From Toxonevra muliebris (Eukaryota > Arthropoda > Insecta > Diptera > Pallopteridae), in NCBI GenBank assembly GCA_963691655.1, contig OY829326.1, forward strand, positions 113,681,388 to 113,745,387: a stretch of DNA of 64,000 bases, read 5' to 3'. This document shows, one piece after another, positions 50,050 to 60,878 of the stretch. How positions within the stretch are numbered: the stretch's first letter is position 1; each line of letters opens with the position of its first letter. Under the pieces are notes generated by a model. The model was given only the letters and a program-made list of their open reading frames with translations. It was not told where the DNA came from and ran no database searches. Both the position numbers and the translations under genes were made by a program.

Positions 50050-51640
50050 TTTACAGTATGCTACAGTATATCTTCCAAGCGGAGATTCTTGCCATACGGT
50101 TCTGTGCATAGTTCAACCTCGAACGTGGATACGAAAAACAAAAACATAGTAATATACTCTGATAACTAAGCTAAGAAAGCTATCAGATCATTAGATTCCG
50201 TTGAGATCTCTTCAAAATTAGTATGGGAAAGCCTAGAGCAGCGATTCTCAACTGTTCGTGCCAAGTCTGCGCCTTTCCTATTTTGGTATTTATAATATTT
50301 ATAAATTAAATAAATCGTGCATTCTCTGAAGTGATTCTTAATGTTAAATTTATATAAAAGGTAGACAAGAAACCCACCAAAATGCAGATATTTTTCTATA
50401 TAAAATTATTTTGAGTGAATAAAGATGTTTTTAAATAAATTTGCATTATCTCCCACGCGGGTGTGCGTATTTAAAATTTATTAATTTAACGTTATGAACT
50501 TCAACATTTCAATTTTTAAATACACACTCGTATTAATATTTTATCACAAAAATATACAAATAGTCAATATTTTAACACACAAAAAATGGTATTTCACATT
50601 CGAATTTATTTTTCCAATAAATGGTTTTTAACAAATTGTATTTTCGCGGTGAAAGTCAGAAATGGAAACTAAAAAGTGCATAAAAATACATAATATGAAA
50701 GAAAAGAGAAATACTAAATATTATGATTACAATACATTTCAGAGTATGCAAATATTTGTTTATTGAAATGTCTCCCCACCTCTCTTCAAATCTGACTTCG
50801 CCTTCCCAGGGGAGCGCGTCCCATCACTTGGGAACCACTAATAAGGCCACTCAATCCTAGTAGTAAAGTTACTCAATTCTGGCTACGCGGACATACAGGT
50901 ATTCATGGCAATGAAGTACCCGACCATCTAGCAAGGAACGCAGCAGTCAAGACTTACATTGACCCAGAACCGTTGATGGGTATAGGAATTCAAAACTCTA
51001 AAAAAAACTTTAAAAGAAGAGGAACAAAGCACCAGATCATCCTACTGGCACTCCTCCCTAAACTAAACAAATCAAATCTACTAATTGGGAAGGTTCGACT
51101 CAAGCTAAACAAAAGTCAACTGAGGCTAATAATGGGCTTCCTTTCAGAGCATTGTAAACTGGGGAAGCATATGAAAAACCTAGGTATAAGTCAGGACAGT
51201 TGTTGTAGATTCTGCAAAGATGGCAAGCAAACATCAGAACACATCCTACTGTACTGTGAGGCACTCACTCGCAGAAGAAAGAGGTACTTAGGGCACTACA
51301 GCCCAAGAAGTGCTGATATCATAGCCATAAAGCCACATCAGTTACTGAGATTCCTCAGGAAGATTGGCTTGCCTAACCGCCTGCAACCAGCTTACTATAG
51401 GGGGTACAAAAGACCTTTCAAAATCGTATTAAACAGAACCCTTTATAATCAATCAATATATTACAGCGCCATCCATTCATAAGAAAGGTTTCTATAAAAT
51501 ACAACACACCTATGTCATCATCTAAACACCTTTGACATCATGGCCAATCAGCCAAAAACTTACAAACTATCTATGAAATCTAATGCATTTTAATGAAATC
51601 TAATGCATATTAATCTGTATTTTGTTTTTTTTTATATTCC
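50050..51640 (+). pseudogene. Non-LTR retrotransposon 3' fragment (RNase H and C-terminal region)
   Basis: About 50060-50237 reads FQAEILAIRFCA, a stop, then VIYSDN, a stop, and AKKAIRSLDSVEISSKLVWE. After an inserted element the frame resumes at about 50868 with TQFWLRGHTGIHGNEVPDHL. This is the RNase H domain seen in jockey-related, I and LOA-type elements. It continues to 51480 with RLIMGFLSEHCKLGKHM and a CRFCKDGKQTSEHILLYC zinc-knuckle-like segment, the usual C-terminus. A 3'UTR-like tail with a duplicated GAAATCTAATGCAT(A/T)TTAAT follows. It is broken by stops. Confidence 0.75.
50238..50838. mobile_element. hAT-like element inserted in the retrotransposon RNase H region
   Basis: Begins CAGCGATTCTCAACTG and ends CACTTGGGAACCACTA (reverse complement TAGTGGTTCCCAAGTG), the diverged pair of ends common in hAT-derived elements. 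It interrupts the RNase H frame between SSKLVWESL and the ALNPSSKVTQFW continuation. Target duplication is not clear. No transposase is seen. Confidence 0.55.
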
Positions 51641-54239
51641 ATGAATAAGTACTAAATCGGAAACAAATTTTATCAATTATTTTCACGGTACTTCGTATTG
51701 AAAAAAAAAAAAATCAAATTGTAATCATCCTTTTAGCTGTGATTACAACTGACATTGTTAGTCATTAGTCAACGAGGCATGACTAAATGGCTAATAAAAA
51801 TTAGTCAATAGTTCGAGACTGATAATTGATTTTTTAGTAGTTCTCACTTGTTTTATAAGATTGAATATAGTCCAAGATTGCTTCGAACTACAGTAAGTGT
51901 CCCTGCAATTCTAAAGGAGTAATATAAAAAATTCTTTAGAAAATACATGATCCTTACTAAAAAATTAAAAGTGATTTTAAATTTAATAGACGACTTTAAG
52001 TCAAAATTTGACATTATTTTGTATGGGATAAATGTCAACCATTAAATTTAGAATTGCTTTTAGTTTGATTGATAGGCTGTATATTTGTTTAACAGTGAGT
52101 GCTATTATATGCAGCCCTTAAATGTAAATAGTGTCACCAGTCCGTCCGTCCGCGGTCCGTCACCACTGTAAAGAGTATAGAGCATGCAAGTACCTGGCAA
52201 GTTAAGACATTTTTATGATTCTGTTGTACTAAAAACAAAATTTTATTTACGTGAACTTCACGTACATATATTAATTAATGGTATTTAAAACTAACAACAT
52301 TTAATGTTATTTCTTCTAATTACTATTAAATGTATTAATTTTTTCATGTTGTATTAAAATAATGTGATATTATATGATCAAAATAAACAGGGTTTTCACA
52401 TTTTTGTACAGTAATACAAATAATAAACGTTGAAATGAGATATTATTATCTTTGATATAAATAACAAATTAAACTGATTTTTTCTAATAGAAAAAGTAAA
52501 TCTGTGGTCAACTCGATAATGAAATAAAAAAAAACTGAAAAGAAAACCAAAATTGCATTTTTCTGTAAATGTGATCATCATTCAAATTCATACGTTCAAG
52601 AATATTTTTCCCTTTTAAACGGTCTGCAAATCTGTTTATGAATATGGTATCTTATCCCAACAGCCCCTATCTTCGTTTTTTTGCCATATGTATTTATGTA
52701 CGAGTATGTGTATCTGCAATCAAATATTTGTGCAGAAATTTCATATACCAATTGCACCACATTTCCCTTTGACTTCCTTATGCTGCGTCACCCTCCCCTT
52801 GCTCGTATGAGCTCAGCTACTGAGACCTCGTGAAATTGTAGAAATCAAAAGCGCTCCTGTTGCTGTTCCACTGTACTGCTGTTTTTTCCAGATCAGTGAA
52901 TCGATGCTCTCTCAGCATCAGCACCGCTTCTTTTTTATATTGCAGCAGACAGGTTGACTAAAAATTTCTAACTCTTGGCAGCAGCAATTGTCGTGCCAGT
53001 GGAATGTCCGAACGTCTCTGTGCCTTCTTTCACTACATGCACCGTTTGCTCCCCTATTCGTTTGGGAGAACAATCCACTACTTATTTTTAAAATAATAAC
53101 AAAACCAGCGCCGCCGTGACCACCACTGACTGCTACGTTGTGATTTTAGTGAATCTTTTTTAGCTATTTTTAGAGTAGCGCACACAGTAATTTTTTTTTT
53201 TTTTTTGTGTTTAATGTTTTATTCAAATTTCACACAAGTAGTTTCTTTTGTTTTTTCAGTTTAGTTTAGCTTTTTTTTCAATTATTTCGCATATTTGGTC
53301 GGTCGTTTTTACTGCTCCTCACAATTGCGAACATAATAAATTTGTAATTAAAATTCTGCACAAGTATGTGAAGAGAACGGTGGTGGGTGATGAAGAGAGC
53401 GAAAGAGAGAGCAAGAGGCTAAGAGCAAGGGAACTCGTACAAAAAGTCAGTGTCGAAATCTGCAACTGGCAAATGAATGAGGCAAGGCAAAAAATTAAAA
53501 AAAAAAAACAAATTCCCTTCTAAATGTATTAATGCCCTTTCAAGTGCCTTGGGCGAAATTTACTTTTCTACCCCCTATTTGTGTTTTCTGTCACTTGTAA
53601 TCAAATAAATATAGAATTATGTATGTTTTTGTTCAACCAAGATTCTTGGTCTATTTTTTAATTTTTCTTATCCGTTCTTCAGTCCGTTTTTTGTCCATCC
53701 GTTATTCGCAGCGCACTCTCACACACAGCATATATAGAAAAATTCTCCTGCTCAAAATATTTTTTTTTTTCGAACATTCGCTTTTTGATTCCTGGCAAAT
53801 TTTCAATGTAGTTTTACACATTTTGCACTATAGGAAATTACTCACATTCACCACTGTACGCTTATCTGACTTTTGTTTATTATTTTTTTACAATAAATTT
53901 ACTAAAAAAAACACAAATTAATTTTTATAAATTCACTAAAAAAAATTCTGACACAACTTTTGTGTTGCAAATTTCGAACCCGAAGACTACCAAGCTTATG
54001 GTTAATTTGAGCCAGCGGCGGACACACTCAGTTTCAGCCGATAGTTTTTTTTCGAATAATTGAGATGTCGGCGCTAAAATCGGCTGAGGTGACAGGTAAC
54101 AAGTTAGCCGATGAAAAACAGATTGTGAAGGGAATTTATTTCTGCGACCATGGTTACGCGATTAAAGAAATTTCTTAATACTTTTAAAAAGTAAAATAAA
54201 AGTAGTTTTTCCCAAATCACACTATAGAGCAGCGGTACT
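51641..54239. other. Non-coding stretch, possible regulatory region
   Basis: 51.6-52.6 kb is AT-rich. 52.75-53.15 kb is locally more balanced in composition, with GCAGCAG- and CTCTC-rich sequence, and could be a promoter or 5'UTR exon area (perhaps of the leftward calcineurin gene), but nothing proves it. 53.6-53.95 kb is T-rich. Confidence 0.3.
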
Positions 54240-54509
54240 TAATCATTTTTTTCGCGTACCATCAATATGCAATGTAGATCAAACGCGTACCACAGAACGA
54301 AAAAAAAATGTGCTTGTGTACTTTATGTCCACCAAAACTGTAACGTAATAATAAATACCGATAAATATGCAACAGATTGGAAAATTTAAAAAATGTGTGC
54401 AAATTCAGCCATGGCTTATTTCATTTGCCGTCTTTTATGTGCTAGCGTACCACCTTTGGAGGCCTTGTGAACCACTGGTGGTACGCATATAATAGTTTGA
54501 TAATCCCTG
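54240..54509. mobile_element. hAT-type short element
   Basis: CAGCGGTACTTAATC... with right end GATAATCCCTG; both subtermini carry GCGTACCA(T/C)C inverted. Flanks CTATAGAG (54232-54239) and CTATAGAC (54510-54517) are a 7/8 target duplication. 270 bp, non-coding. Confidence 0.75.
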
Positions 54510-54517
54510 CTATAGAC

Positions 54518-55908
54518 TATTCTGCATACATTTGTTTAACACTTAATGTTTTTGTTAGCTGACTTGATACTTGTTTTGTAAATGAAACCGCTTGTTTGTC
54601 AAAATAAAGCTAAATTAAATCTTGTTGTACTTAGAATTAATTTGTGCTTGTTCAAAGAGCTGATTTCCCATGTTGTAAAACAGATGAAAATAGAAACGTT
54701 TCTAAAGCTGCATGTTTTTACAGAAGTTATTTTTTAACTTGTTTACATGACGTAACACAGCCCACATATTTAAAATGGCATGCTGTCTAAAAGAATATTT
54801 ATCATTTTATTCTTCTACTTACTGAAAAGACCTTATTTTGATTATAAAGTGAGAGAAACTGTCAGGGCTGTTGAATTGAATTCTCACTATAGTGGCCGCT
54901 ATATTGCATACCTATCAGACTATTCCTAAAATGTAAATGCCAGCTGCAGTCACATCGTTCTATTTGGGGCTTCAAGCTTTTTAGTCACAGGGTGAAGTTT
55001 ATTAGTCGGTAACGGCTTTTTATCGGCTTGGGGTTCTGCTTCAATACACAAATATAGCATTGCCACCTTTTCTATATACACAATAAATATTTTTTTTATA
55101 CATACATACATAAAACCTGATTCAGTAATACCAAGAGAACAATTTGAAGCCACAATTTGATCATTGCCCCTAGAAGAAGAATAAGGTGCAAAGTGTGTAT
55201 GATTTTGTATATAATCTTAATTATAAATTACCCTCAATCTCATAATATTTTTGTAATTTTACTCTAATTTTTACTAGCCCCATAACAACTGCAGGTGTAT
55301 TACGGCAAAAAATTTAAAAATCTATTATAATATTAACACAAAATGTATATAAAATTAGGAGATTGATCTAGAAATGTGTACCGTTAATTTTACTTCCGAT
55401 TTCCCAACAAGAAAGCTTTTAAATCTATTACAATTGCCAATGAGTGTAATTCACAATAGCAAAATGTATGTCAAAAAAAAAAAAAAAAACAAAGATGGAG
55501 TTATTAGAAATGCAAAAGAAGTACATCAACTTGGAATATTTTAGATATAAATTATATTTGGCAATGCAGTTGAAATGCCGAAAACAATGCGTAAAACTAA
55601 ACTGTGAATTTTACAGATGAACTTTAATAAATATACAAAAAGTGCAGTCTTTATTGATTTTTTACTTTGTGTACCTACTTGTTGGATTTTTTATTTGTAT
55701 ATGTTGTGATTAGGTATTGATTTTTTTTCTACCAAGGCTGCACATGCAACGTTAATATTAGCATTCCGTTCATTATGAGAAAGTTTGATTAGATAAATCC
55801 ACATGAAACATATTTCTTTTTTATAAAAAGGGTGACTCTGTTTTAATCATAAATACATAACAAGATGAGAGGGTAGATTGAGACAAGTACATAAGTACGG
55901 CTGAGAGG
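54518..55908. other. Non-coding stretch
   Basis: AT-rich, with no gene or structured repeat recognised. Confidence 0.5.
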
Positions 55909-55916
55909 GTGGAGAC

Positions 55917-56353
55917 CAGCGATGCCAACTTACTGGGAATTCCCCGATTTGCGGGGAATTTCACTTGATGCGGGGAATGAGTGCTTTCATAGATATAGAC
56001 GATTATAGCGGCGAGTGTCAGTCAGGCCAAAACAGTCGCGCGGCTCTACGACTTCTCTTTCGGCCGTTCAGAAAGGCTTAGCAATGCCTATTCCGGAGTC
56101 AGAAAGTATGTTTCTATTAATCTACCAGTCCTATAAAAATTTGTTAAGTTTTGGACCGAGAAAGTTCAGGGTCGCCTTAAAATAACACTCACTGAGGTCA
56201 ATTTCGTTTTTGTAAAATGTTTATATGGAAAATGCGTGTAACGCTGTTATAATTATATTAAATAAAATTATACCAGTGCGGGGCATTCGATTGAAAATCG
56301 AAGAATTTCTTGAGGGTTATCGGGGAGAGAGAAAAAATGAGTTGGCATCCTTG
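55917..56353. mobile_element. hAT-type element, intact copy
   Basis: CAGCGATGCCAACT at the left, AGTTGGCATCCTTG at the right, flanked by a perfect 8-bp duplication GTGGAGAC (55909-55916 and 56354-56361). 437 bp, non-coding. Internal blocks match the broken copy at 22039-23330. Confidence 0.85.
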
Positions 56354-56552
56354 GTGGAGACCCAATTTTTATTTGAAGATTTTCATCTTTTGGTTTAGCT
56401 ACTTCTATATAGCATGAAAATTTAATGGCGACTGAATAGAGTTTAATATCTACTCGAAAACTAATCAAATAAAATGTTATCGAACTAGTAATGATTGTTC
56501 TATGTATAAGCGGAAAAACTTCAAATTAGGACTGGGAAACAGAAATTCTAAC

Positions 56553-57958
56553 TAGTGATGCGCCGACACGGCGCACAGTGGTTTGACTGCGGAAAAAAAT
56601 AATATTTTTGACGCGTCGATATTAGAAATTTTCTTCTTAATTTCTATTCATAAATATTTCATTAGCATATTAAAAAAAAATTGGTGGGATTAGTTCATTA
56701 AATAATTGTGGGTAAGCTGTCGAAGTTGATGAAGCTCAGCGAAATATTTTAATATATAAAAATGTAAAATATAATTTCTTAGCTAAATAACAAAAAAAAA
56801 AAAAAAAATTGGCTGCGGGTAGCTACGGATCCCATTTTTATTAACAAAATAATAAATGAATATCGGGTAAAACTGTTTTAAGAGATAAAAATTTGTTTGT
56901 TAAAAATAAAAAAATATGAACTAAAATTAAATGTTGAAACAGTTCAAACCATTTTTTATGATATTTATCTCAGTATCTTGACTGTAACGGATTTTTAGAG
57001 CTTTTTCAGTTTTACTGTTGTATGGGAATTGGGCGTGGCACGCCCATTTTCATAATTTTTTGTTTCCACGACTTAAGAGTGGCTCATGCCAAAAATCGTT
57101 ATGCTGAGATGATTCGTTATATTTTTTTCCTCACTTTGTATGAAGTCGTTTACGGCGTTTACGATTACGATTATCATTTTTAATAACCGGCGGTTACGAA
57201 TGTATTTGCTATATTTTATTCAAAAATACTCTATTAAAAAATTTTGTTAATTGAAGATAAAAAGAGGAAAGTGGAAAAGAAAATGACCTATTCGTTTTTA
57301 AGAGCGAATTTCAATTTTGCGTGAGTTAAATTATAAGACCGAGTTTACACTATAAATCCAATAATCGATATTCGTTACGTTCCTCATGAGAAGGAAAGAA
57401 AAAGTAGTAGAAATCTTTTCTAACATGTATATGTACTATATATGTATTTTCATTTCTGAGGGCACTGTTTCTGGAGCCAATTAAAAACATTTGAGAGTAA
57501 TTTCAAGTGTGAAAACAATACACTGCAAGGAACCCACTTGAAAAATCGATGCACAAAGTTTATTCCTATTGGGTAGTAGTTACCACACTAAATTTGAACG
57601 AGATCGGCCAAAAACTCGCCATTTTGACATTTTGGTTAATCAGCCCCTGTTTCGAATCCATGTAACTAATCACCAAGGCGTTTTCGGCAGATTTTTGTTT
57701 ACTCTTTTGAAATAAGAAAAATAAAATTAACAAAATCAAAAATTTGACCTTTTTGTTTTTAAATCCAAAATAGTTTTGACTTCTTTTTCATAAAGCAACG
57801 TGTTTTGTTCTCAAAAGAAAGCTCAGGTCTTTGTAGTAGTACAAACGAATGCGTTCAATAAAATAAATATACCATAATAATAGCCGGTTACGATTAATAG
57901 CAAAATGGCTATTAACCTGGGGTTACAATTAATGGTAATCGTAATCGATGCATCACTA
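56553..57958. mobile_element. Putative hAT-like element, TAGTGATGC ends
   Basis: Starts TAGTGATGCGCCGACACGG and ends CGATGCATCACTA. Flanks ATTCTAAC and ATTCACAC agree at 6 of 8 positions. Subterminal GATTACGATTATCATTTTTA (about 57165) and AATGGTAATCGTAATC (about 57931) are also inverted. 1.4 kb without a transposase. The boundaries may join two elements. Confidence 0.45.
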
Positions 57959-57966
57959 ATTCACAC

Positions 57967-58702
57967 ACACAACTGTTGCCAATGGAATACCGGCCTTAGA
58001 AATATCCATATTTCTGCCAGATTTTTTGGTTCAAGTAATATTTTTATGAATTCTATTAGAAAATATATTTAAATGTTTTCTAACTATCGCTCAATCGTCA
58101 CAACAACAAAAATTACACTAAAGTTCCTTGTGCATCAAACGTTAATGACGCAGCTGGCATGTATATGACCCCTATTCAACGCAGCAATATTTGAGTTATA
58201 GCTATTGGCTATTCTCTTTTGAAGTTCCTCCGTAATACATTAGAAACTGAGTTGCAATACTTTTGACCGGGAATATAACAAAAATATGAATGAATTTAGA
58301 CCCCAAGCAAACATTCTCGTATTTCGGTTATTTTTTTTTAATAGATAAGACATAAAACTCATTACAATCATATTAAGCCTGATAAATATGTGCGAACAAA
58401 TTTATCTTTTCAAAAAAAAAAAAAAAAATGTTTGGCGCTTAGATCCTTTAGACTTCCAGCCCTTCAATTTAATTCGTGGTTTTGTTTTATACTATTTCTG
58501 TTGAAGAACACACATACATTTAATGTAGGACAATATTTAATTGTTTATTACTTTTTATATAACTTTCAAACAGTTCTTAATAAATTTTGGCACACAAGTC
58601 TTAAATTTTCATAATCCGCAAAGAAAGAATCGAAACTCTGACGAATTAATTTTGTGTACATAAATCTGTGTGACGCTCTCAAAATGGGAATAAAAGCATA
58701 AT
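57967..58702. other. Non-coding stretch
   Basis: No gene or repeat recognised apart from a poly-A run at about 58412-58428. Confidence 0.5.
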
Positions 58703-58870
58703 CAGAATTGCGGCGTATCGACGAATTTACACTGTGTAAAAACGCTGTCACATTTAAAACGCTCATAGCCCTATGCGATGGAGCAGAATTGCAGCTGTCG
58801 ACGATTTTATGCCTCGATTTTACGTCGACTTTACGTTTTTATGTAAATTCGACGATACGCCGCAATTCTG
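58703..58870. mobile_element. 168-bp inverted-repeat element
   Basis: CAGAATTGCGGCGTATCGAC at 58703 continues to ..GAATTTAC (28 bp). The reverse complement is at 58843-58870 with one mismatch. The interior carries another CAGAATTGCAGC. Target duplication unclear. Confidence 0.65.
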
Positions 58871-59242
58871 TATACCTTAAGAATGTAAGGCAAACTCGCA
58901 AAAATACTAAAGAGGAACCAGCGACCGTGCAACTTCGTCTACCATGCAAGCCTCGCACCCTTCTCATCGAGGAACTCGAGTTGCATGCAACTGATTTCAC
59001 GGAAAATTGCTACGTAAATTTTTTTTTCGGGTTTTTATTGTTGAAATATCGAATATATTCGATTTGAATTTTCCTGATGACGAAGAAAGTAATTTCGAAT
59101 CATTTCAAACTAGCAGTAAGGACGAAGAATATTTATCAGAACCGTGTGAAGGCGACAGTCTACGATGATTTCGAAGAAGGTAACGAAACGCAGCAAGAGC
59201 AAAATTATTTTGTCCTTTGGAAACATGTAAAATTTCATTATT

Positions 59243-59940
59243 AGGCGTTTTTCTTTTTTAACTCAGAGCACGGAGTGGAGTAGAACACGAGCACACCGAG
59301 CATGCTCTGACAACTCTGATTTCATTTTAAAACGCATAGAGTACGAACCGTCAGATAACAGATAATTAAGTTTTTTTTTCAACAAAGTTTTTTTTTAATC
59401 GTCACAATTTTTTTTGTGTAAAATGGATAAATTAATTATTCTGAGCCCTTGTTCGCCATTTCAAATAGCTGCAACACTGTCAAAACATTTTTTCAATCTT
59501 GCTCAGTCTGCTCAGGCAATTTATTCTGAGCACGTACAGCACGCTCTGAGCGCGCTCTGATTACAAAAACAAACACAATTACCAGTGTGGCCAACTCAGC
59601 GCTTTTCCCGCTGATTTTAGAGCTTTTTGAAAATTAAAACGCGGAAAAAAGTGATTTAGCGCTCAGCACATTTTTTCAATTTAAAATATCTTCGAAAAAT
59701 CGAAGAAATTTTCATTAAATAGAAGTATCAGTTGTGTGCCTGTATCAGTGAAAAAGTTTAAATATATTGAGTTTTTTTTAAGAAAATACGCGTTTTATTC
59801 CTTATTTTAGCGGATTTTGAAAAACAAAAGTTGGCCACACTGACAATTACGTTTGCTCTGCGTGCTCAGAGCTAAAAAGAAACACGATTACGTTTTTTGA
59901 CAACTCGTGCTCTGCTCAGAGCTAATAAAGAAAAATGCCT
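59243..59940. mobile_element. ATT-flanked inverted-repeat element hosting a nested hAT copy
   Basis: Left ATT|AGGCGTTTTTCTTTTTTA with CTCAGAGCACG; right GAGCTAATAAAGAAAAATGCCT|ATT. The ends are inverted copies with a few differences. The interior repeats GCTCTGA motifs. A separate 260-bp element has inserted inside it. Confidence 0.65.
59583..59842. mobile_element. hAT-type short element, perfect ends and target duplication
   Basis: CAGTGTGGCCAACT at the left and AGTTGGCCACACTG at the right are perfect 14-bp inverted ends with the typical hAT CAGTG start. ACAATTAC is duplicated at 59575-59582 and 59843-59850 (8/8). 260 bp, non-coding, nested in 59243-59940. Confidence 0.9.
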
Positions 59941-60057
59941 ATTCAAGGCTGTTGTTTCGAAATTTTTTTGTAAAGTGAAATTCTTAAAAAATCGAAGTGA
60001 TTTTTAAAAAAGTAAAGCGTTTTAAGAAATTGACATATTTTCACAATTTATCTGGTT

Positions 60058-60291
60058 TTATGTGCTTAGTTTGCGAAAAAAAACTTTTGGTGGAGCGCTA
60101 CCGTGTGGCAGACACAATAAGGCTCCAACAAAACTTTTTGAATGAGGATACATAATTTGTTTTAGGGAATTTTTCAAGTCAAAAACAAAATGGCAGAATT
60201 CTTCGAAACTGTCGCGTTTTTGCATAAAATCATTTAGAAATAAAATCCTCCACTCGCCCTCTAAATCGTCTACCTCTTCATTTTCAACCAA
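60058..60291 (-). pseudogene. hAT transposase C-terminal fragment
   Basis: A 77-codon frame includes EGEWRILFLNDFM, DSFEEFCHFVFDLKN and ALLCLPHGSAPPKVFFRKLS. This resembles the hAT dimerisation domain, in which a tryptophan-containing stretch is followed by LSLPHSSAxxERxFSxL. The ER(V/I)F positions are altered and the rest of the transposase is missing, so it is a relic. Confidence 0.6.
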
Positions 60292-60768
60292 ATTCTAATA
60301 AATTATATGACAGTGCGTAATCAGTATTGCTACATAGGTATTTAAATAAACACAAAAAATCTCAGAATATACTAAAGGATGTATGCTAAATGGTATCTTT
60401 TTACTTTTTAGAGGATATAAATTCAAACACACCGATCTGGCTACAGTACAGAGATGAGCATGTTTAGATTTTTTTTTTATCGATTTTAGTCTTTCATAGA
60501 AACTGGGAAACCTAAGTGTTTTTATGAAAGAGGAAGTGACGAAGTGCCAGGCTTGATAGTGAAGTGAAAAACTTCAATCGAAGTGACAGCGACAGCACTG
60601 CGCCTATTATTTCGAGCCGCCATCACAAATAGATCTCGTGTTTCATTAGCTCAACGCGAAACACCTAGTAAATGCATCTTCTTATTATTATTGTATTTGA
60701 GTTCAATTGTGTTTGTTTTGTCTTGCCGCCCTTTTTATTGTTCATGGCGCCAATCGAAAATACAATAG

Positions 60769-60878
60769 TCCAAATGACAAATTTATATGGAAGTCGCGAA
60801 TACAAAGATCGTTGGTCATCAGGTGATATTGCTACTATCCGTGCCTATTATGGTTTGCAGGGTTTATCTGGCGTGTAA
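60769..60878 (+). other. Possible orphan terminal exon or short frame
   Basis: After a possible acceptor TACAATAG (60768) a frame reads MTNLYGSREYKDRWSSGD, then IATIRAYYGLQGLSGV and TAA. The composition looks protein-like, unlike the surrounding AT-rich frames, but I do not recognise it and no upstream exon is visible. It could be a truncated gene remnant. Confidence 0.25.

Noticed and set aside
53248..53523. Arg/Glu-rich 91-codon frame as a gene
   Set aside because: Composition reflects local GAGA-rich sequence; no domain or splice context.
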